Under the pieces are notes generated by a model that did not search any database, was not told the DNA's origin, and saw only the letters and a program-made list of their open reading frames with translations. 64,000 nt of DNA from Agromyces aurantiacus (GTDB lineage: Bacteria; Actinomycetota; Actinomycetes; Actinomycetales; Microbacteriaceae): NCBI RefSeq assembly GCF_016907355.1, contig NZ_JAFBBW010000001.1, positions 2,046,001 to 2,110,000 on the forward strand. The letters are read 5' to 3'. A program made the position numbers and the translations under genes. Each line of letters starts with the position of its first letter. The stretch's first letter is position 1. Positions 1 through 9,724 of this stretch are shown piece after piece.

Positions 1-510
1 TGGCTCCTGCTCGCCGATGCGGGCCAGGACGGGCCGATGCGCTGGTGGGCGGCGGTGATCTTCATCGTCGCGATCTCGACCGACTGGGTCGACGGATGGC
101 TCGCACGCTCGCGCGGCCTCGTGACCGACCTCGGCAAGATCCTCGACCCGATCGCCGACAAGCTGCTGACGAGCGGCGCGCTCGTGTGCCTGTCGATCCT
201 CGGCGAGCTGCCGTGGTGGATCACGATCGTCATCGTGGTGCGCGAGGTCGGCATCACCGTGTGGCGCTTCGTCGAGCTCGGCCGGGGCACGGTCGTTCCG
301 GCGTCCTCCGGCGGCAAGCTCAAGACGCTCACGCAGGCGATCGCGATCTCGCTGTTCCTCGCACCGCTCTGGACCCTCGTCGGCGACTGGATCATCTGGG
401 TGAACTGGGCCTTCATGATCGCCGCCCTCGTGCTCACGGTCTGGTCGGGGCTGCTGTATGTGCGCGACGCGTTCCGCCTCGCCCGCGAGCACCGCGGCGA
501 GGCCGCGTGA
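1..510 (+). CDS. pgsA: CDP-diacylglycerol--glycerol-3-phosphate 3-phosphatidyltransferase, 3' part
   Basis: The reading frame is open at the left edge, so the N-terminus is missing (about 25-30 residues judged from family length). The enzyme makes phosphatidylglycerol phosphate at the membrane. The CDP-alcohol phosphotransferase signature is complete: D28, D31-G32, A35-R36, G45, D49 and D53, counted from the first visible codon, lie in the expected spacing. Several hydrophobic segments follow. The stop codon overlaps the GTG start of the next gene by 3 nt, so the two are translationally coupled. The pgsA-cinA pair is the usual actinobacterial arrangement. Confidence 0.93.
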   Translation, partial: WLLLADAGQDGPMRWWAAVIFIVAISTDWVDGWLARSRGLVTDLGKILDPIADKLLTSGALVCLSILGELPWWITIVIVVREVGITVWRFVELGRGTVVPASSGGKLKTLTQAIAISLFLAPLWTLVGDWIIWVNWAFMIAALVLTVWSGLLYVRDAFRLAREHRGEAA

Positions 511-1085
511 GCGACGAGCGGATGGCGCGGGGCGACGCCCCGGCCGAATCCGCCCCGGCCGCTCCGGGCGCACCGAGCGCCGACGCGACCGCCGAACTCA
601 TCGCCGAACTGACCCGTCGCGGGATGCGGATCGCGGTCGCCGAGTCGCTCACCGGTGGCCTCGTCGCGGCCGAGCTGACGCGCATCCCCGGGGCCTCGCT
701 CGCCGTGAGCGGCGGCATCGTCGCCTACGACACGCGCGTCAAGCAGGCGATGCTCGGCGTGCCCGGCGACCTGCTCGCCGCCGAGGGGGCGGTGCACCCC
801 GAGGTCGCCCGCCGCATGGCCGACGGTGCGCGGCGCGCGCTCGCGGTCGGCGGCCGCCCGGCCGACCTGGGCGTGGCGACGACGGGCGTCGCCGGTCCCG
901 ATCCGCAGGACGGCCGACCGGTCGGCACCGTCTACGTCGGGGTCGCCGACGCGGCCGGCTCCGAGGCGATCGAGCTGCGGCTCGGCGGCGACCGCGACGA
1001 GATCCGCCGCGCGACCGTGCGCGCGGCCGTCGACGCGGCGCTCGAGCGGCTGCGCGAGGGCGCGGGCGCGGGCGAGCGCGGCTAG
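507..1085 (+). CDS. cinA: CinA C-terminal domain family nicotinamide-nucleotide amidohydrolase (PncC-like)
   Basis: A 192-residue protein starting at a GTG that overlaps the pgsA stop. It is the stand-alone CinA C-terminal domain, which hydrolyses nicotinamide mononucleotide to nicotinate mononucleotide in pyridine-nucleotide recycling. Family landmarks are visible: AESLTGG with the conserved serine, a GG-V-Y-K-LGV stretch, and TGVAGP. The first about 30 residues are Ala/Pro-rich and not conserved. Its TAG stop lies in a CTAG shared with the stop codon of the convergent response-regulator gene. In actinobacteria this gene is normally followed by clgR and recA; here a citrate-uptake module sits in between. 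Confidence 0.9.
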   Translation: MSDERMARGDAPAESAPAAPGAPSADATAELIAELTRRGMRIAVAESLTGGLVAAELTRIPGASLAVSGGIVAYDTRVKQAMLGVPGDLLAAEGAVHPEVARRMADGARRALAVGGRPADLGVATTGVAGPDPQDGRPVGTVYVGVADAAGSEAIELRLGGDRDEIRRATVRAAVDAALERLREGAGAGERG

Positions 1086-1780
1086 GCCCGTCCGCCCCGC
1101 GGCATCCGGTACCGGTGCTCCGGACGGCCGGCGCTGCCGTAGCGCGGCGCGACCTCGGCCGCGCCGCTGGCCACGAGGTGCTCGAGGTAGCGCCGGGCGC
1201 TGACGCGCGACATCCCGAGGGCCTCGGCGATCTCGGTGGCCGAGGCATCCGCAGGGCACGCCGCGAGCCCCGCCGCGACGCGCTCGAGGCTCGCGGGGGA
1301 GAGGCCCTTGGGCAGCGCCACGCGGCGCGCCGTCGCCGTGGCCGTGCCGAGCACCCGGTCGATGCCGTGCTGGTCGAGCGCCGCCGACGGCGCCGAGCGG
1401 TCCGCGACGATCCCGCGGCGCACCTCGTCGAGCCGTTCGACGAGGCTCGTGCCCGAGAACGGCTTGACGAGGTAGTGCCGGACCCCCAGCAGGCGGGCCC
1501 GGCGCACCGTCTCGAGGTCGCGCGCCGCGGTGACCGCGATCACCTCGACGTCGTCGCCGGCCGCGCGGAGCCGGCGGAGCACGTCGAGTCCGCCGAGATC
1601 GGGCAGGTAGACGTCGAGCAGCACGAGGTGCGGCCGATGCCGGCCGACGGCGGCGAGCGCGGCCTCGCCCGTGTGCGCCTCGGCGACGACGGTGAAGCCG
1701 GGTTGCGCGTCGACGAAGGCGCGGTTCACCTGGGCCACCGCGAAGTCGTCGTCGACGATGACGACGCGGATGTCGTTCAT
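1082..1780 (-). CDS. CitB/DcuR-family response regulator
   Basis: A 232-residue response regulator. The receiver domain covers about residues 1-125, with the acidic pocket D10-D12, phospho-acceptor D56 in a LLDVYLP context, T84 and K106. A C-terminal helix-turn-helix follows at about residues 165-215 (ATEIAEALGMSRVSARRYL). This layout is typical of CitB, DpiA and DcuR regulators. Its ATG overlaps the kinase stop by 4 nt, so kinase and regulator form one operon. It is divergent from a tricarboxylate transporter, which makes control of that operon likely (inference). The upstream phased CGACC repeats are the obvious candidate binding sites. Confidence 0.93.
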   Translation of the reverse strand: MNDIRVVIVDDDFAVAQVNRAFVDAQPGFTVVAEAHTGEAALAAVGRHRPHLVLLDVYLPDLGGLDVLRRLRAAGDDVEVIAVTAARDLETVRRARLLGVRHYLVKPFSGTSLVERLDEVRRGIVADRSAPSAALDQHGIDRVLGTATATARRVALPKGLSPASLERVAAGLAACPADASATEIAEALGMSRVSARRYLEHLVASGAAEVAPRYGSAGRPEHRYRMPRGGRA

Positions 1781-3429
1781 CGGCGCGCTCCGCCGACGGC
1801 GGACTCGGGGCGCGACCGGGAATCAGCGAGCGGCGCTGCGGCGCCGCGCCAGGGCAGGCGGGCCACGAACCGGGCGCCGCCGGCGGGCGACTCCTCGACG
1901 CGCACCTCGCCCCCGAGCCGGGCCGCGACCCGGTGCACGAGGGTCAGGCCGATGCCGCGGCGGGCCTTGCCCGGAGCCGGCGACTTGCCGCTGACGTCGG
2001 GCTCGAAGATCGCCGCACGGCGATCGGGCGGGACGCCCGGCCCGTCGTCGTCGACGCGCACGACCACCGAGCCTGGCCGGAGGTCATCGCGCACCGACAG
2101 CGTGACGTGCCCGCCGAGCACGCACGCCTCGATCGCGTTGTCGAGCAGGTTGCCGATGACGGTCACGAGGTCGGTGCGCTCGCGCACGTCGGCCGCGGTC
2201 TCGAGGTGCGAGTCGGCGTCGAGCTCGAACGTCACCCCGAGTTCCTGGGCGCGCGAGCGCTTGGCGAGGACGAGCGCCGCCGTCTCGACGTCGGCGATGC
2301 CGTCGTGCTCCTCGAGCGCCGAGAGGGCGCCGCCGCTGCCGACGCGCTGGATGAACGCGATGGCCGCGTCGACGTGGCCGAGTTCGAGCAGGCCGCTGAC
2401 GACGTGGAGCTTGTTGGAGAACTCGTGCGACTGCGCTCGGAGCCCCTCGGCGAGGCTCTGGGCGCCCTCGAGCTCGCGCAGGGTCGTCTCGAGCTCGGTG
2501 CGGTCGCGGAGGATCGCGATGGAGCCGATCTCGCGGCCCTCGACGCGCACGCGGTCGCCGTGCACGAGCAGCACGCGCTCGCCCGAGAGCACCGAGGTCT
2601 CGCGATCCTCGCCCGAGGCGATGAACCGGGCGAGCTCGGGGTCGAGCACGTCCTCGACGGCGCGGCCGATCGCGGCGTCGGGGTCCTCGACCTCCAGCAG
2701 CCGGGCGGCGGCGTCGTTCATGAGCACGAGGCGGCCGCGCTCGTCGACCGCGACGATGCCCTCGCGGATGCCGTGCAGCATCGCCTCGCGGGTCTCGAGC
2801 ATCGCGCGGATCTCGTCGGGCTCGAGGCCGTAGATGCGACGTCGGATGACGCGTCCGATCCACGCGGAGCCCACGACGCCCACGAGCGCCGCGACCGCGA
2901 GCGCGGCGAGCAGGCCGCCGAGCCCGCCGAGGAAGTCGGCGCGCAACTGGGACTCGAGGATGCCCACCGAGACCTGTCCCATCACGTCGCCGGCGGCGTC
3001 GAAGATCGGCACCTTGACCCGCCACGACTCGCCGAGCGTGCCGGTCTGCGTGCCGACGTAGATCTCGCCCGAGAGCGGGATGGCGGGGTCGGTCGAGACC
3101 CGCTCGCCGATGCGGTCGGGATTGGGGTGCGAGTAGCGGATGCCCTCGTCGTTCGCGACCACGACGTACGTGACGTCGGACGCGTGCCTGATCACCTCGG
3201 CGACGGGCTGGATGGTCTCGGCGGGATCCGGGTCGTCGAACGCGTCGAGGATGACCGGCAGGCCGGCGACCGACTGCGCGACCGCGATCATGCGGTCCTG
3301 GTAGCCCTCGCGCAGCTGGCGCTCCTGGATCAGCATCGCGGTCACCCCCGTGCCCACGACGGTCGTGAGCACGATCGCGACCTGCAGCAGCAGCAACTGC
3401 ATGCCCAGCGTCATCCTCGACCGGCTCAC
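1777..3429 (-). CDS. CitA/DcuS-family sensor histidine kinase
   Basis: A 550-residue membrane kinase. From the chosen start it has TM1 at about 11-33, an extracytoplasmic sensor domain at about 40-170, TM2 at about 170-192, a PAS-like domain, then an H-box SHEFSNKLH with His335, an N-box LLDNAIEAC and G-boxes DDGPGVP and RGIGL. The QSHEF-N-KLH H-box is the Spo0B-type one of citrate and C4-dicarboxylate sensors. I chose GTG 3429 because a CACACT hexamer lies 6 nt upstream, fitting the leaderless pattern of this genome. ATG 3414 is the alternative; the frame stays open further upstream to 3690 but without homology-like sequence. Confidence 0.9.
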   Translation of the reverse strand: MSRSRMTLGMQLLLLQVAIVLTTVVGTGVTAMLIQERQLREGYQDRMIAVAQSVAGLPVILDAFDDPDPAETIQPVAEVIRHASDVTYVVVANDEGIRYSHPNPDRIGERVSTDPAIPLSGEIYVGTQTGTLGESWRVKVPIFDAAGDVMGQVSVGILESQLRADFLGGLGGLLAALAVAALVGVVGSAWIGRVIRRRIYGLEPDEIRAMLETREAMLHGIREGIVAVDERGRLVLMNDAAARLLEVEDPDAAIGRAVEDVLDPELARFIASGEDRETSVLSGERVLLVHGDRVRVEGREIGSIAILRDRTELETTLRELEGAQSLAEGLRAQSHEFSNKLHVVSGLLELGHVDAAIAFIQRVGSGGALSALEEHDGIADVETAALVLAKRSRAQELGVTFELDADSHLETAADVRERTDLVTVIGNLLDNAIEACVLGGHVTLSVRDDLRPGSVVVRVDDDGPGVPPDRRAAIFEPDVSGKSPAPGKARRGIGLTLVHRVAARLGGEVRVEESPAGGARFVARLPWRGAAAPLADSRSRPESAVGGARR

Positions 3430-3467
3430 CCGACCAGTGTGCCGCACGCACGGCGGCGCGATCGCCC

Positions 3468-3525
3468 GACCGCCGTGACCATTACGACCGAATCGACCGA
3501 TACGACCAGTACGACCCTTGCGACC
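3468..3525. promoter_or_regulatory. Phased 9-bp direct repeat array (cGACC) between two divergent promoters
   Basis: The tetramer GACC starts at 3468, 3477, 3486, 3495, 3504, 3513 and 3522, exactly every 9 bp, mostly as (T/C)GACCnnnn. Read on the minus strand the units resemble GGTCGTAnT. The last unit ends just before a -35-like element of the tctC promoter, and the first lies about 40 bp upstream of the kinase start, so the array is in activator position for both directions. It is probably the binding array of the CitB-type regulator (inference). Confidence 0.6.
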
Positions 3526-3531
3526 GCAACG

Positions 3532-3561
3532 TTCCGACGCCGTGCGAGGGCGACCTAGCGT
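3532..3561 (+). promoter_or_regulatory. Candidate tctC promoter
   Basis: TTCCGA at 3532-3537 and TAGCGT at 3556-3561 are separated by 18 bp. A perfect 14-bp palindrome, CCGACGATCGTCGG, lies at 3570-3583, immediately after the expected transcription start, and could be an operator or a 5'-UTR hairpin. Confidence 0.5.
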
Positions 3562-3617
3562 CATCGGCACCGACGATCGTCGGCCCGGCGAGGATGCCGG
3601 GCACTCAAGGAGGAGCA

Positions 3618-4685
3618 TTGCGATCACACAGCCGGCCGACCCCCTCGGCCACCCCTCGACCGTTTCGCCGGGCCGTCGTGCGCGCCGCATTCGCGGGCCT
3701 CGGCGTCACGGCCCTCGTCGGGCTCGCCGGATGCAGCGCACCCGCCGGTGCGAGCGGCGATGACGAGGCCGATGCCGCGGCATCCCTCGACGCCGTCAGC
3801 CTCATCGCGCCAGCCGACCCGGGCGGCGGCTGGGACCAGACCGCTCGCGCGATCTCGCAGGTGCTGACCGACGAGGAGCTCGTGGGCTCCGCGCCGGTCG
3901 AGAACATCGGCGGCGCGGGCGGCACGGTGGGCCTGGCCGCACTCGCGAACGAGAAGGATCCGGCGACCCTCATGGTCACGGGCCTGGTCATGGTGGGCGC
4001 CGTCGAGACCAACGCCTCGCCCGTCCGCATCGAGGACATGACCCCGATCGCCAAGCTCACCGAGGAGGCGCTCGTGCTGGTGGTGCCGGCCTCGTCGCCG
4101 TACGAGACCACCGAGGACCTCGTGGACGCCATCGTGGAGGACGGCGCGGCGATCTCGGTGACGGGCGGCTCGGCGGGCGGCGCCGACCACATCCTCGCGG
4201 GCATGCTGCTCACCGAGGCGGGCGTCGATCCGGCCGACATCCCATCGACTCTCAACTACATCCCCAACTCGGGCGGCGGCGAGGCCGTGACCATGCTGCT
4301 CGGCAACACCGTGCAGGCCGGTATCTCGGGCGTCGGCGAGTTCGCCGAGCAGATCGCGGCGGGCGAGCTGCGCGCACTCGCCGTCTCGTCGCCCGAGCCC
4401 GTCGAGCTGCTGCCCGACACGCCCACGCTGGTCGAGGAGGGGTACGACGTCACCCTCACGAACTGGCGCGGGCTGCTCGCGCCGGGCGACCTCGACGAGG
4501 CCGACGCGCAGGCGCTCACCGCGCTCGTGACCGACCTGCACGATTCCGACGCGTGGGCCGCGACCCTCGAGGAGAAGGGCTGGGCCGACGCGTTCGTCAC
4601 GGGCGAGGAGTTCTCCGGCTTCCTCGACGCGAACATCGCCGAGGTGACGCAGACCCTGCAGTCGATCGGCCTGGTCGCGCCGTGA
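3618..4685 (+). CDS. tctC: Tripartite tricarboxylate transporter substrate-binding lipoprotein TctC
   Basis: A 355-residue extracytoplasmic solute-binding protein of the TctC/Bug family. I chose the TTG at 3618 because a strong Shine-Dalgarno AAGGAGGA (3607-3614) sits just before it; an in-frame ATG at 3594 has none. The N-terminus has Arg residues, a hydrophobic stretch and a lipobox LAGC with the lipidated Cys39. The mature start carries the family motif PGGGWDQTAR. It captures citrate or a similar tricarboxylate and hands it to TctBA. Its stop overlaps the tctB start by 3 nt. Confidence 0.9.
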   Translation: MRSHSRPTPSATPRPFRRAVVRAAFAGLGVTALVGLAGCSAPAGASGDDEADAAASLDAVSLIAPADPGGGWDQTARAISQVLTDEELVGSAPVENIGGAGGTVGLAALANEKDPATLMVTGLVMVGAVETNASPVRIEDMTPIAKLTEEALVLVVPASSPYETTEDLVDAIVEDGAAISVTGGSAGGADHILAGMLLTEAGVDPADIPSTLNYIPNSGGGEAVTMLLGNTVQAGISGVGEFAEQIAAGELRALAVSSPEPVELLPDTPTLVEEGYDVTLTNWRGLLAPGDLDEADAQALTALVTDLHDSDAWAATLEEKGWADAFVTGEEFSGFLDANIAEVTQTLQSIGLVAP

Positions 4686-5260
4686 CCGAGTCGACCCCGG
4701 TTCCCCTCGACGCTGCGGCGTCGGGGGGAACCCCCGCCTCGGGCCGGGGCCGCGCCGCCGGCCGCGCCCCGGTCGGCGAGTTCGCGTTCGCGGCCGTGTG
4801 CGCAGCGCTCGGCGTGTACGCCATCGTGGGCGCCGGCTTCATCCGAGTGCCGCCCGGTTCGGCGAGCGTGCTCGGGCCCCGAGTGTTCCCGTACGCGGTG
4901 GGCGTGCTGCTCGTCGCGGCCTCCGTCGCCGTCATCGTCCAGATCGCACGCGGCCGACGCGGCGTGCCCGACGACGGGGAGGACGTCGACCCCGACGCGC
5001 CGACCGACTGGCTCACCGTCGGCAAGCTCGTCGCGATCTTCCTGTCGCAGCTCGTGCTCATCGAGTGGGCCGGATGGCCGGTCGCGGTCGCGGTGCTCTT
5101 CGGCGGTGCCGCGGTCGCGCTCGGCGCCCGGCGCTGGTGGGCCGCGATCGCCATCGGGCTCGCCCTCGGGCTCGTCACCCAACTCGTCTTCGGCTCCTGG
5201 CTGGGGCTCTCGCTCCCGGCCGGACCGCTCCTGGACTGGATCCCGATCTTCCATGGATAG
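4682..5260 (+). CDS. tctB: Tripartite tricarboxylate transporter small membrane subunit TctB
   Basis: A 192-residue protein starting at a GTG overlapping the tctC stop. After a roughly 35-residue Ala/Gly/Arg-rich cytoplasmic N-terminus come four predicted transmembrane helices, the usual TctB topology, interrupted by an acidic loop (DDGEDVDPD). TctB is the small, poorly conserved membrane subunit of the transporter. Position between tctC and tctA supports the call. The last codons overlap the tctA start by 8 nt. Confidence 0.88.
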   Translation: MTESTPVPLDAAASGGTPASGRGRAAGRAPVGEFAFAAVCAALGVYAIVGAGFIRVPPGSASVLGPRVFPYAVGVLLVAASVAVIVQIARGRRGVPDDGEDVDPDAPTDWLTVGKLVAIFLSQLVLIEWAGWPVAVAVLFGGAAVALGARRWWAAIAIGLALGLVTQLVFGSWLGLSLPAGPLLDWIPIFHG

Positions 5261-6854
5261 CCTCACCGCCCTGCTCGACGGCTTCGCGACCGCGCTGCAG
5301 CCCCAGTACCTGCTCTACGCCCTCTTCGGCGTCTTCATCGGCACCGCCGTCGGCGTGCTGCCGGGCATCGGGCCCGCGATGACCGTGGCCCTGCTGCTGC
5401 CCCTGACGTACACGCTCGACCCGACCGGCGCGCTCATCCTCTTCGCCGGCATCTACTACGGCGGCATGTACGGCGGGTCGACGACCTCGATCCTGCTCAA
5501 CACGCCCGGAGAGTCCTCCTCGATCGTCACCGCGCTCGAGGGCAACCGGATGGCGAAGGCCGGACGCGGCGCCGCGGCGCTCGCGACCGCGGCCATCGGG
5601 TCCTTCGTCGCCGGCACGGTCGCGACGGTGCTGCTCACCTTCCTCGCGCCCGGCATCGCGAAGCTCGCGGTGCAGCTCGGACCCGCCGACTACTTCGCGC
5701 TCATCGTGGTGGCGTTCCTCACGGTCGGCGCGCTGCTCGGGTCGAGCGTGCCGCGCGGCCTCGTCTCGCTCGGCCTCGGCCTCCTGCTCGGCCTCGTCGG
5801 CACGGAGGTGCTCTCGGGCCAGCAGCGGTACACGTTCGGCGTGCCGAGCCTCGCCGACGGCATCGACGTCGTGCTCATCGCGGTCGGCCTCTTCGCGCTC
5901 GGCGAGACGCTGTACGTCGCTTCGCGGCTCAGGCATGGCCCGGTGCGCGTCATCCCCGTCGCCCGCGGCTGGCGCGGCTGGTTCACGCGCGACGACCTGC
6001 GGCGCTCGTGGAAGCCGTGGCTGCGCGGCACGGCGATCGGCTTCCCGATCGGCACCATCCCGGCGGGCGGTGCGGATGTCGCGACGTTCCTCTCGTACGC
6101 GACCGAGCGTCGCCTGGCCAGGGGTGCGGCGCGCGCGCAGTTCGGCCGCGGCGCGATCGAGGGCGTCGCGGGGCCGGAGGCGGCCAACAACGCCGCCGCG
6201 GCGGGCGTGCTCGTGCCACTCCTCACGCTCGGACTGCCGACCACGGCGACCGCGGCGATCATCATCTCCGCGTTCCAGTCCTACGGCATCCGGCCCGGCC
6301 CGCTGCTGTTCGAGACCCAGTCGGGGCTCGTGTGGGCGCTCATCGCGAGCCTCTACATCGGCAACGTGCTGCTGCTCGTGCTGAACCTGCCGCTCGTGGG
6401 CATGTGGGTGAAGGTGCTGCGGATCCCGCGGCCGTACCTCTACGCGGGCATCCTCGCGTTCGCGGGCCTCGGGGCCTACGCCCTGCACTTCAACGTGTTC
6501 GACACGCTGACGCTGCTGGTGGTCGGCATCACGGGCTTCCTGATGCGGCGGTACGGGTATCCGGTCGCCCCCATGGTGGTCGGCGGCATCCTCGGGCCCA
6601 TGGCCGAGGAGCAGTTGCGCAAGTCGATGGCGATCAGCCAGGGCGACCCGGCCTACCTCGTGCACAGCCCGTTCGCGATCGCCGCGTACGTCACGCTCGC
6701 GGTCATCGTGCTGACGGGCGTGTGGCTCAAGCGCCGGAAGGCCCGGCTCGAGGCCTCGCCGACGCTGGTCCCGACCGGTGCGATCGCCGCGCTCGACGCC
6801 GACGAACAGGCCGCTGCCGAGCCCGCCGGAACGCCGCCGCGACGCCGGGAATAG
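5253..6854 (+). CDS. tctA: Tripartite tricarboxylate transporter large permease TctA
   Basis: A 533-residue, multi-helix permease, normal length for TctA. Family motifs are present: GVLPGIGPA near residue 33, [20 protein letters not shown] near residue 70, and a repeated [15 protein letters not shown] re-entrant segment near residue 330. The ATG at 5253 overlaps the tctB stop, so tctCBA is one coupled operon. A charged Pro/Ala tail ends the protein. The substrate is not decided by sequence; citrate or another tricarboxylate is the family norm. Confidence 0.93.
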   Translation: MDSLTALLDGFATALQPQYLLYALFGVFIGTAVGVLPGIGPAMTVALLLPLTYTLDPTGALILFAGIYYGGMYGGSTTSILLNTPGESSSIVTALEGNRMAKAGRGAAALATAAIGSFVAGTVATVLLTFLAPGIAKLAVQLGPADYFALIVVAFLTVGALLGSSVPRGLVSLGLGLLLGLVGTEVLSGQQRYTFGVPSLADGIDVVLIAVGLFALGETLYVASRLRHGPVRVIPVARGWRGWFTRDDLRRSWKPWLRGTAIGFPIGTIPAGGADVATFLSYATERRLARGAARAQFGRGAIEGVAGPEAANNAAAAGVLVPLLTLGLPTTATAAIIISAFQSYGIRPGPLLFETQSGLVWALIASLYIGNVLLLVLNLPLVGMWVKVLRIPRPYLYAGILAFAGLGAYALHFNVFDTLTLLVVGITGFLMRRYGYPVAPMVVGGILGPMAEEQLRKSMAISQGDPAYLVHSPFAIAAYVTLAVIVLTGVWLKRRKARLEASPTLVPTGAIAALDADEQAAAEPAGTPPRRRE

Positions 6855-6859
6855 TGCAC

Positions 6860-6890
6860 GTGAACACCCTGTTACAGGTGTCGGGTTCAC
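6860..6890 (+). terminator. Hairpin after tctA, terminator or operator
   Basis: GTGAAC at 6860-6865 pairs with GTTCAC at 6885-6890, and inside this ACACC pairs with GGTGT around a CTGTTACAG core. It lies 6 nt after the tctA stop and is followed by an A-rich stretch rather than a U-run on the transcript. It may end the tct transcript or act as an operator in front of clgR. Confidence 0.4.
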
Positions 6891-6939
6891 AAGAAAACTC
6901 CAGTGACCACGGCTAGGCTCGGGGTACGGGACGAGGCGC

Positions 6940-6945
6940 TAGACT
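6940..6945 (+). promoter_or_regulatory. Candidate -10 element of clgR
   Basis: TAGACT matches the -10 hexamer seen before many genes here. It gives a 5' leader of about 50 nt ending in a GGGAGG Shine-Dalgarno before the clgR ATG. A second hexamer, TAGGCT, is at 6914-6919. No clear -35 is visible. Confidence 0.4.
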
Positions 6946-7003
6946 GACCTCCCCGCACCGGCCCCCCGGTGGGTGGGTCGCCGGCAGAGAGAGGGAGGTT
7001 CCG

Positions 7004-7318
7004 ATGGTTCTGGTTCGACAGGAGATCGGCGACGTGCTGAGGGACTTCCGCCTGCAGAAGGGCCGGACCCTCCGCCAGGTCGCGAGCAAGGCCAGCGTCG
7101 CGCTGGGCTACCTCAGCGAGGTGGAGCGCGGTCAGAAGGAGGCCTCGAGCGAGATCCTCGCCTCGGTGGCCGAAGCCCTCGACACGCCCATCTCGGTGAT
7201 CATGCACGAGGTCGGCGACCGCATCGCGGTCCTCGAGGGGCTCTCCGCGCCGTCGGTGCCCGACAGCCTGCCCGACGACCTCGTCGCGGAGTTCGACGCG
7301 GACATCATGGTCCGCTGA
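7004..7318 (+). CDS. clgR: ClgR-like XRE-family transcriptional regulator
   Basis: A 104-residue single-domain regulator. An XRE/Cro helix-turn-helix fills about residues 8-65 (RLQKGRTLRQVASKASVALG, then YLSEVERGQKEAS). ClgR controls Clp protease and stress genes in actinobacteria and is itself a Clp substrate. The family places it between cinA and recA, as here. The C-terminus is hydrophobic, ending IMVR, compatible with a Clp-recognised tail (inference). The Shine-Dalgarno GGGAGG precedes the ATG. No convincing ClgR box was found in its own promoter. Confidence 0.85.
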   Translation: MVLVRQEIGDVLRDFRLQKGRTLRQVASKASVALGYLSEVERGQKEASSEILASVAEALDTPISVIMHEVGDRIAVLEGLSAPSVPDSLPDDLVAEFDADIMVR

Positions 7319-7336
7319 CCCACACGTCGCAGCGTC

Positions 7337-7358
7337 CGGCCGGTCCTCGGACCGGCCG
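7337..7358 (+). terminator. Hairpin between clgR and the DUF3046 gene
   Basis: A perfect 10-bp stem, CGGCCGGTCC with GGACCGGCCG, with a minimal loop, followed by TTCG. It is GC-rich with no long U-run, so it may be a partial terminator or a processing stem. Confidence 0.55.
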
Positions 7359-7379
7359 TTCGCATGTCCGGAGGTGCAC

Positions 7380-7610
7380 GTGAAGCGCAGCGAGTTCGAA
7401 CTGGCGGTCGAGGAGGAGTTCGGCCCGGGGTACGCGAGCATCGTCGTCGACGATCTCGTGCTCGGCGCGCTCGAGGGGCGCACCGCGCGCCAGGCGCTCG
7501 CCGCAGGGGTGCCGCCGCGATCGGTCTGGCTGGCGCTGTGCGAGGCGACCGACGTGCCGGAGTCGCGCCGGCACGGGGCCGGGCTGCGCGAGCCGCGCGG
7601 CGACCGCTGA
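7380..7610 (+). CDS. DUF3046 family small protein
   Basis: A 76-residue protein conserved in actinobacteria beside recA; function unknown. The motifs [29 protein letters not shown] and [12 protein letters not shown] are those of DUF3046. I chose GTG 7380 because GGAGG (7370-7374) stands 5 nt before it; an in-frame GTG at 7374 overlaps that Shine-Dalgarno. The gene lies between clgR and recA, the standard position. Confidence 0.85.
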   Translation: MKRSEFELAVEEEFGPGYASIVVDDLVLGALEGRTARQALAAGVPPRSVWLALCEATDVPESRRHGAGLREPRGDR

Positions 7611-7634
7611 CCCCGGTCGGGGGTCCGAAGACGC

Positions 7635-7672
7635 GTTCGACACGCCGCGGCGCGTGTCGAACATCCGTTCGG
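7635..7672 (+). promoter_or_regulatory. SOS (LexA) box with overlapping palindrome upstream of recA
   Basis: CGAACATCCGTTCG (7658-7671) is a perfect actinobacterial SOS box, GAAC-N4-GTTC, and should bind LexA. An 11-bp perfect inverted repeat, GTTCGACACGC (7635-7645) and GCGTGTCGAAC (7652-7662), overlaps its left half. A -10-like TAGGCT follows at 7682-7687. The recA 5' leader would then be about 185 nt. Confidence 0.8.
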
Positions 7673-7878
7673 TTCGCGGAGTAGGCTCCTCGACAACGGG
7701 AGGGATGTCGCATCCATCCACATTCGTCGGCTCACACGCCGCGGATGTCGGTGGCCGCCCATACGGTCGGAGCGTCGGAACACACCGCAACCGCCTTGTC
7801 GCGAGACGTGCCGGGTCATGGCCGGGTACGCGGAACGACAGCCGAGAGGCAGCCGAACCCCACCACGAAGGAGCACCG

Positions 7879-8955
<1,077 letters not shown>

Positions 8956-8971
8956 GCCGGGCGGGGGCACG

Positions 8972-9682
8972 ATGAGCGAACAGTCGGATGAGCGCATCGC
9001 GCCCGTCGCCTACCTGCCGTGGGTGGTGCCGTCGTCGGAGGAATCCGAGCGCGGCGGCACCGCTCCCGCGCGCCGTGCGAGCCGGCACCCGGCCGGTCGT
9101 GGGCTCGGCGGACCGCCCCCCACTCGGCTCGCCGTGGTCGGCGAGTCCGACGCGGAGGGCGAGGCCCAGCCCGGCGGCCTCGCGTCGGCCGAGCCGGTCG
9201 AGACGGGCGTCGAGCGCGATGCGCGCATCGACCGGCTGATCGTCTCGCGGCTCCGGCGCTCCTCGCTCTCGATCGCCGAGGTGCGCGCGGCGCTCGTCGA
9301 GCACGGCCTCGACGATCACGAGGTCGAGGAATGGATCGAGCGGTACGAGCGGCTCGGCTACCTCGACGACCGGCGGCTCGCCGAACAGCTCGTGCACAGT
9401 CACGGCGTGCGGCGGGGTCGTGGCAGCGGCGCACTGCTGAGCGAACTCGGTCGCCGCGGCGTCGACACCGAGCTGGCGCGCGAGGCGCTCGACGCGCTCG
9501 ACCCCGAGGTCGAACTCGAGCACGCCACCCAGGTGGCGGTCCGGCGCGCCCGGCAGCTCGCCGGACTCGACCGCATGACGGCCGAGCGGCGCCTCAGCGC
9601 GTTCCTGCTGCGTCGCGGGTACGGCAGCGACCTGGTGCGCCGCGCGGTCGCGGCCGCGCTCGAGGGCGAGCCCACGGGCTGA
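8972..9682 (+). CDS. recX: Regulatory protein RecX
   Basis: A 236-residue RecX, which binds RecA filaments and limits their activity. The three-helix RecX repeats occupy about residues 80-230 ([39 protein letters not shown]). The first about 75 residues are Pro/Gly/Arg-rich and poorly conserved, longer than in many homologues. It is directly downstream of recA and probably cotranscribed with it. Confidence 0.92.
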   Translation: MSEQSDERIAPVAYLPWVVPSSEESERGGTAPARRASRHPAGRGLGGPPPTRLAVVGESDAEGEAQPGGLASAEPVETGVERDARIDRLIVSRLRRSSLSIAEVRAALVEHGLDDHEVEEWIERYERLGYLDDRRLAEQLVHSHGVRRGRGSGALLSELGRRGVDTELAREALDALDPEVELEHATQVAVRRARQLAGLDRMTAERRLSAFLLRRGYGSDLVRRAVAAALEGEPTG

Positions 9683-9724
9683 CGAGGCCGAGCCTCGGCT
9701 CGCGGATCGTAGACTGGTCCGATC

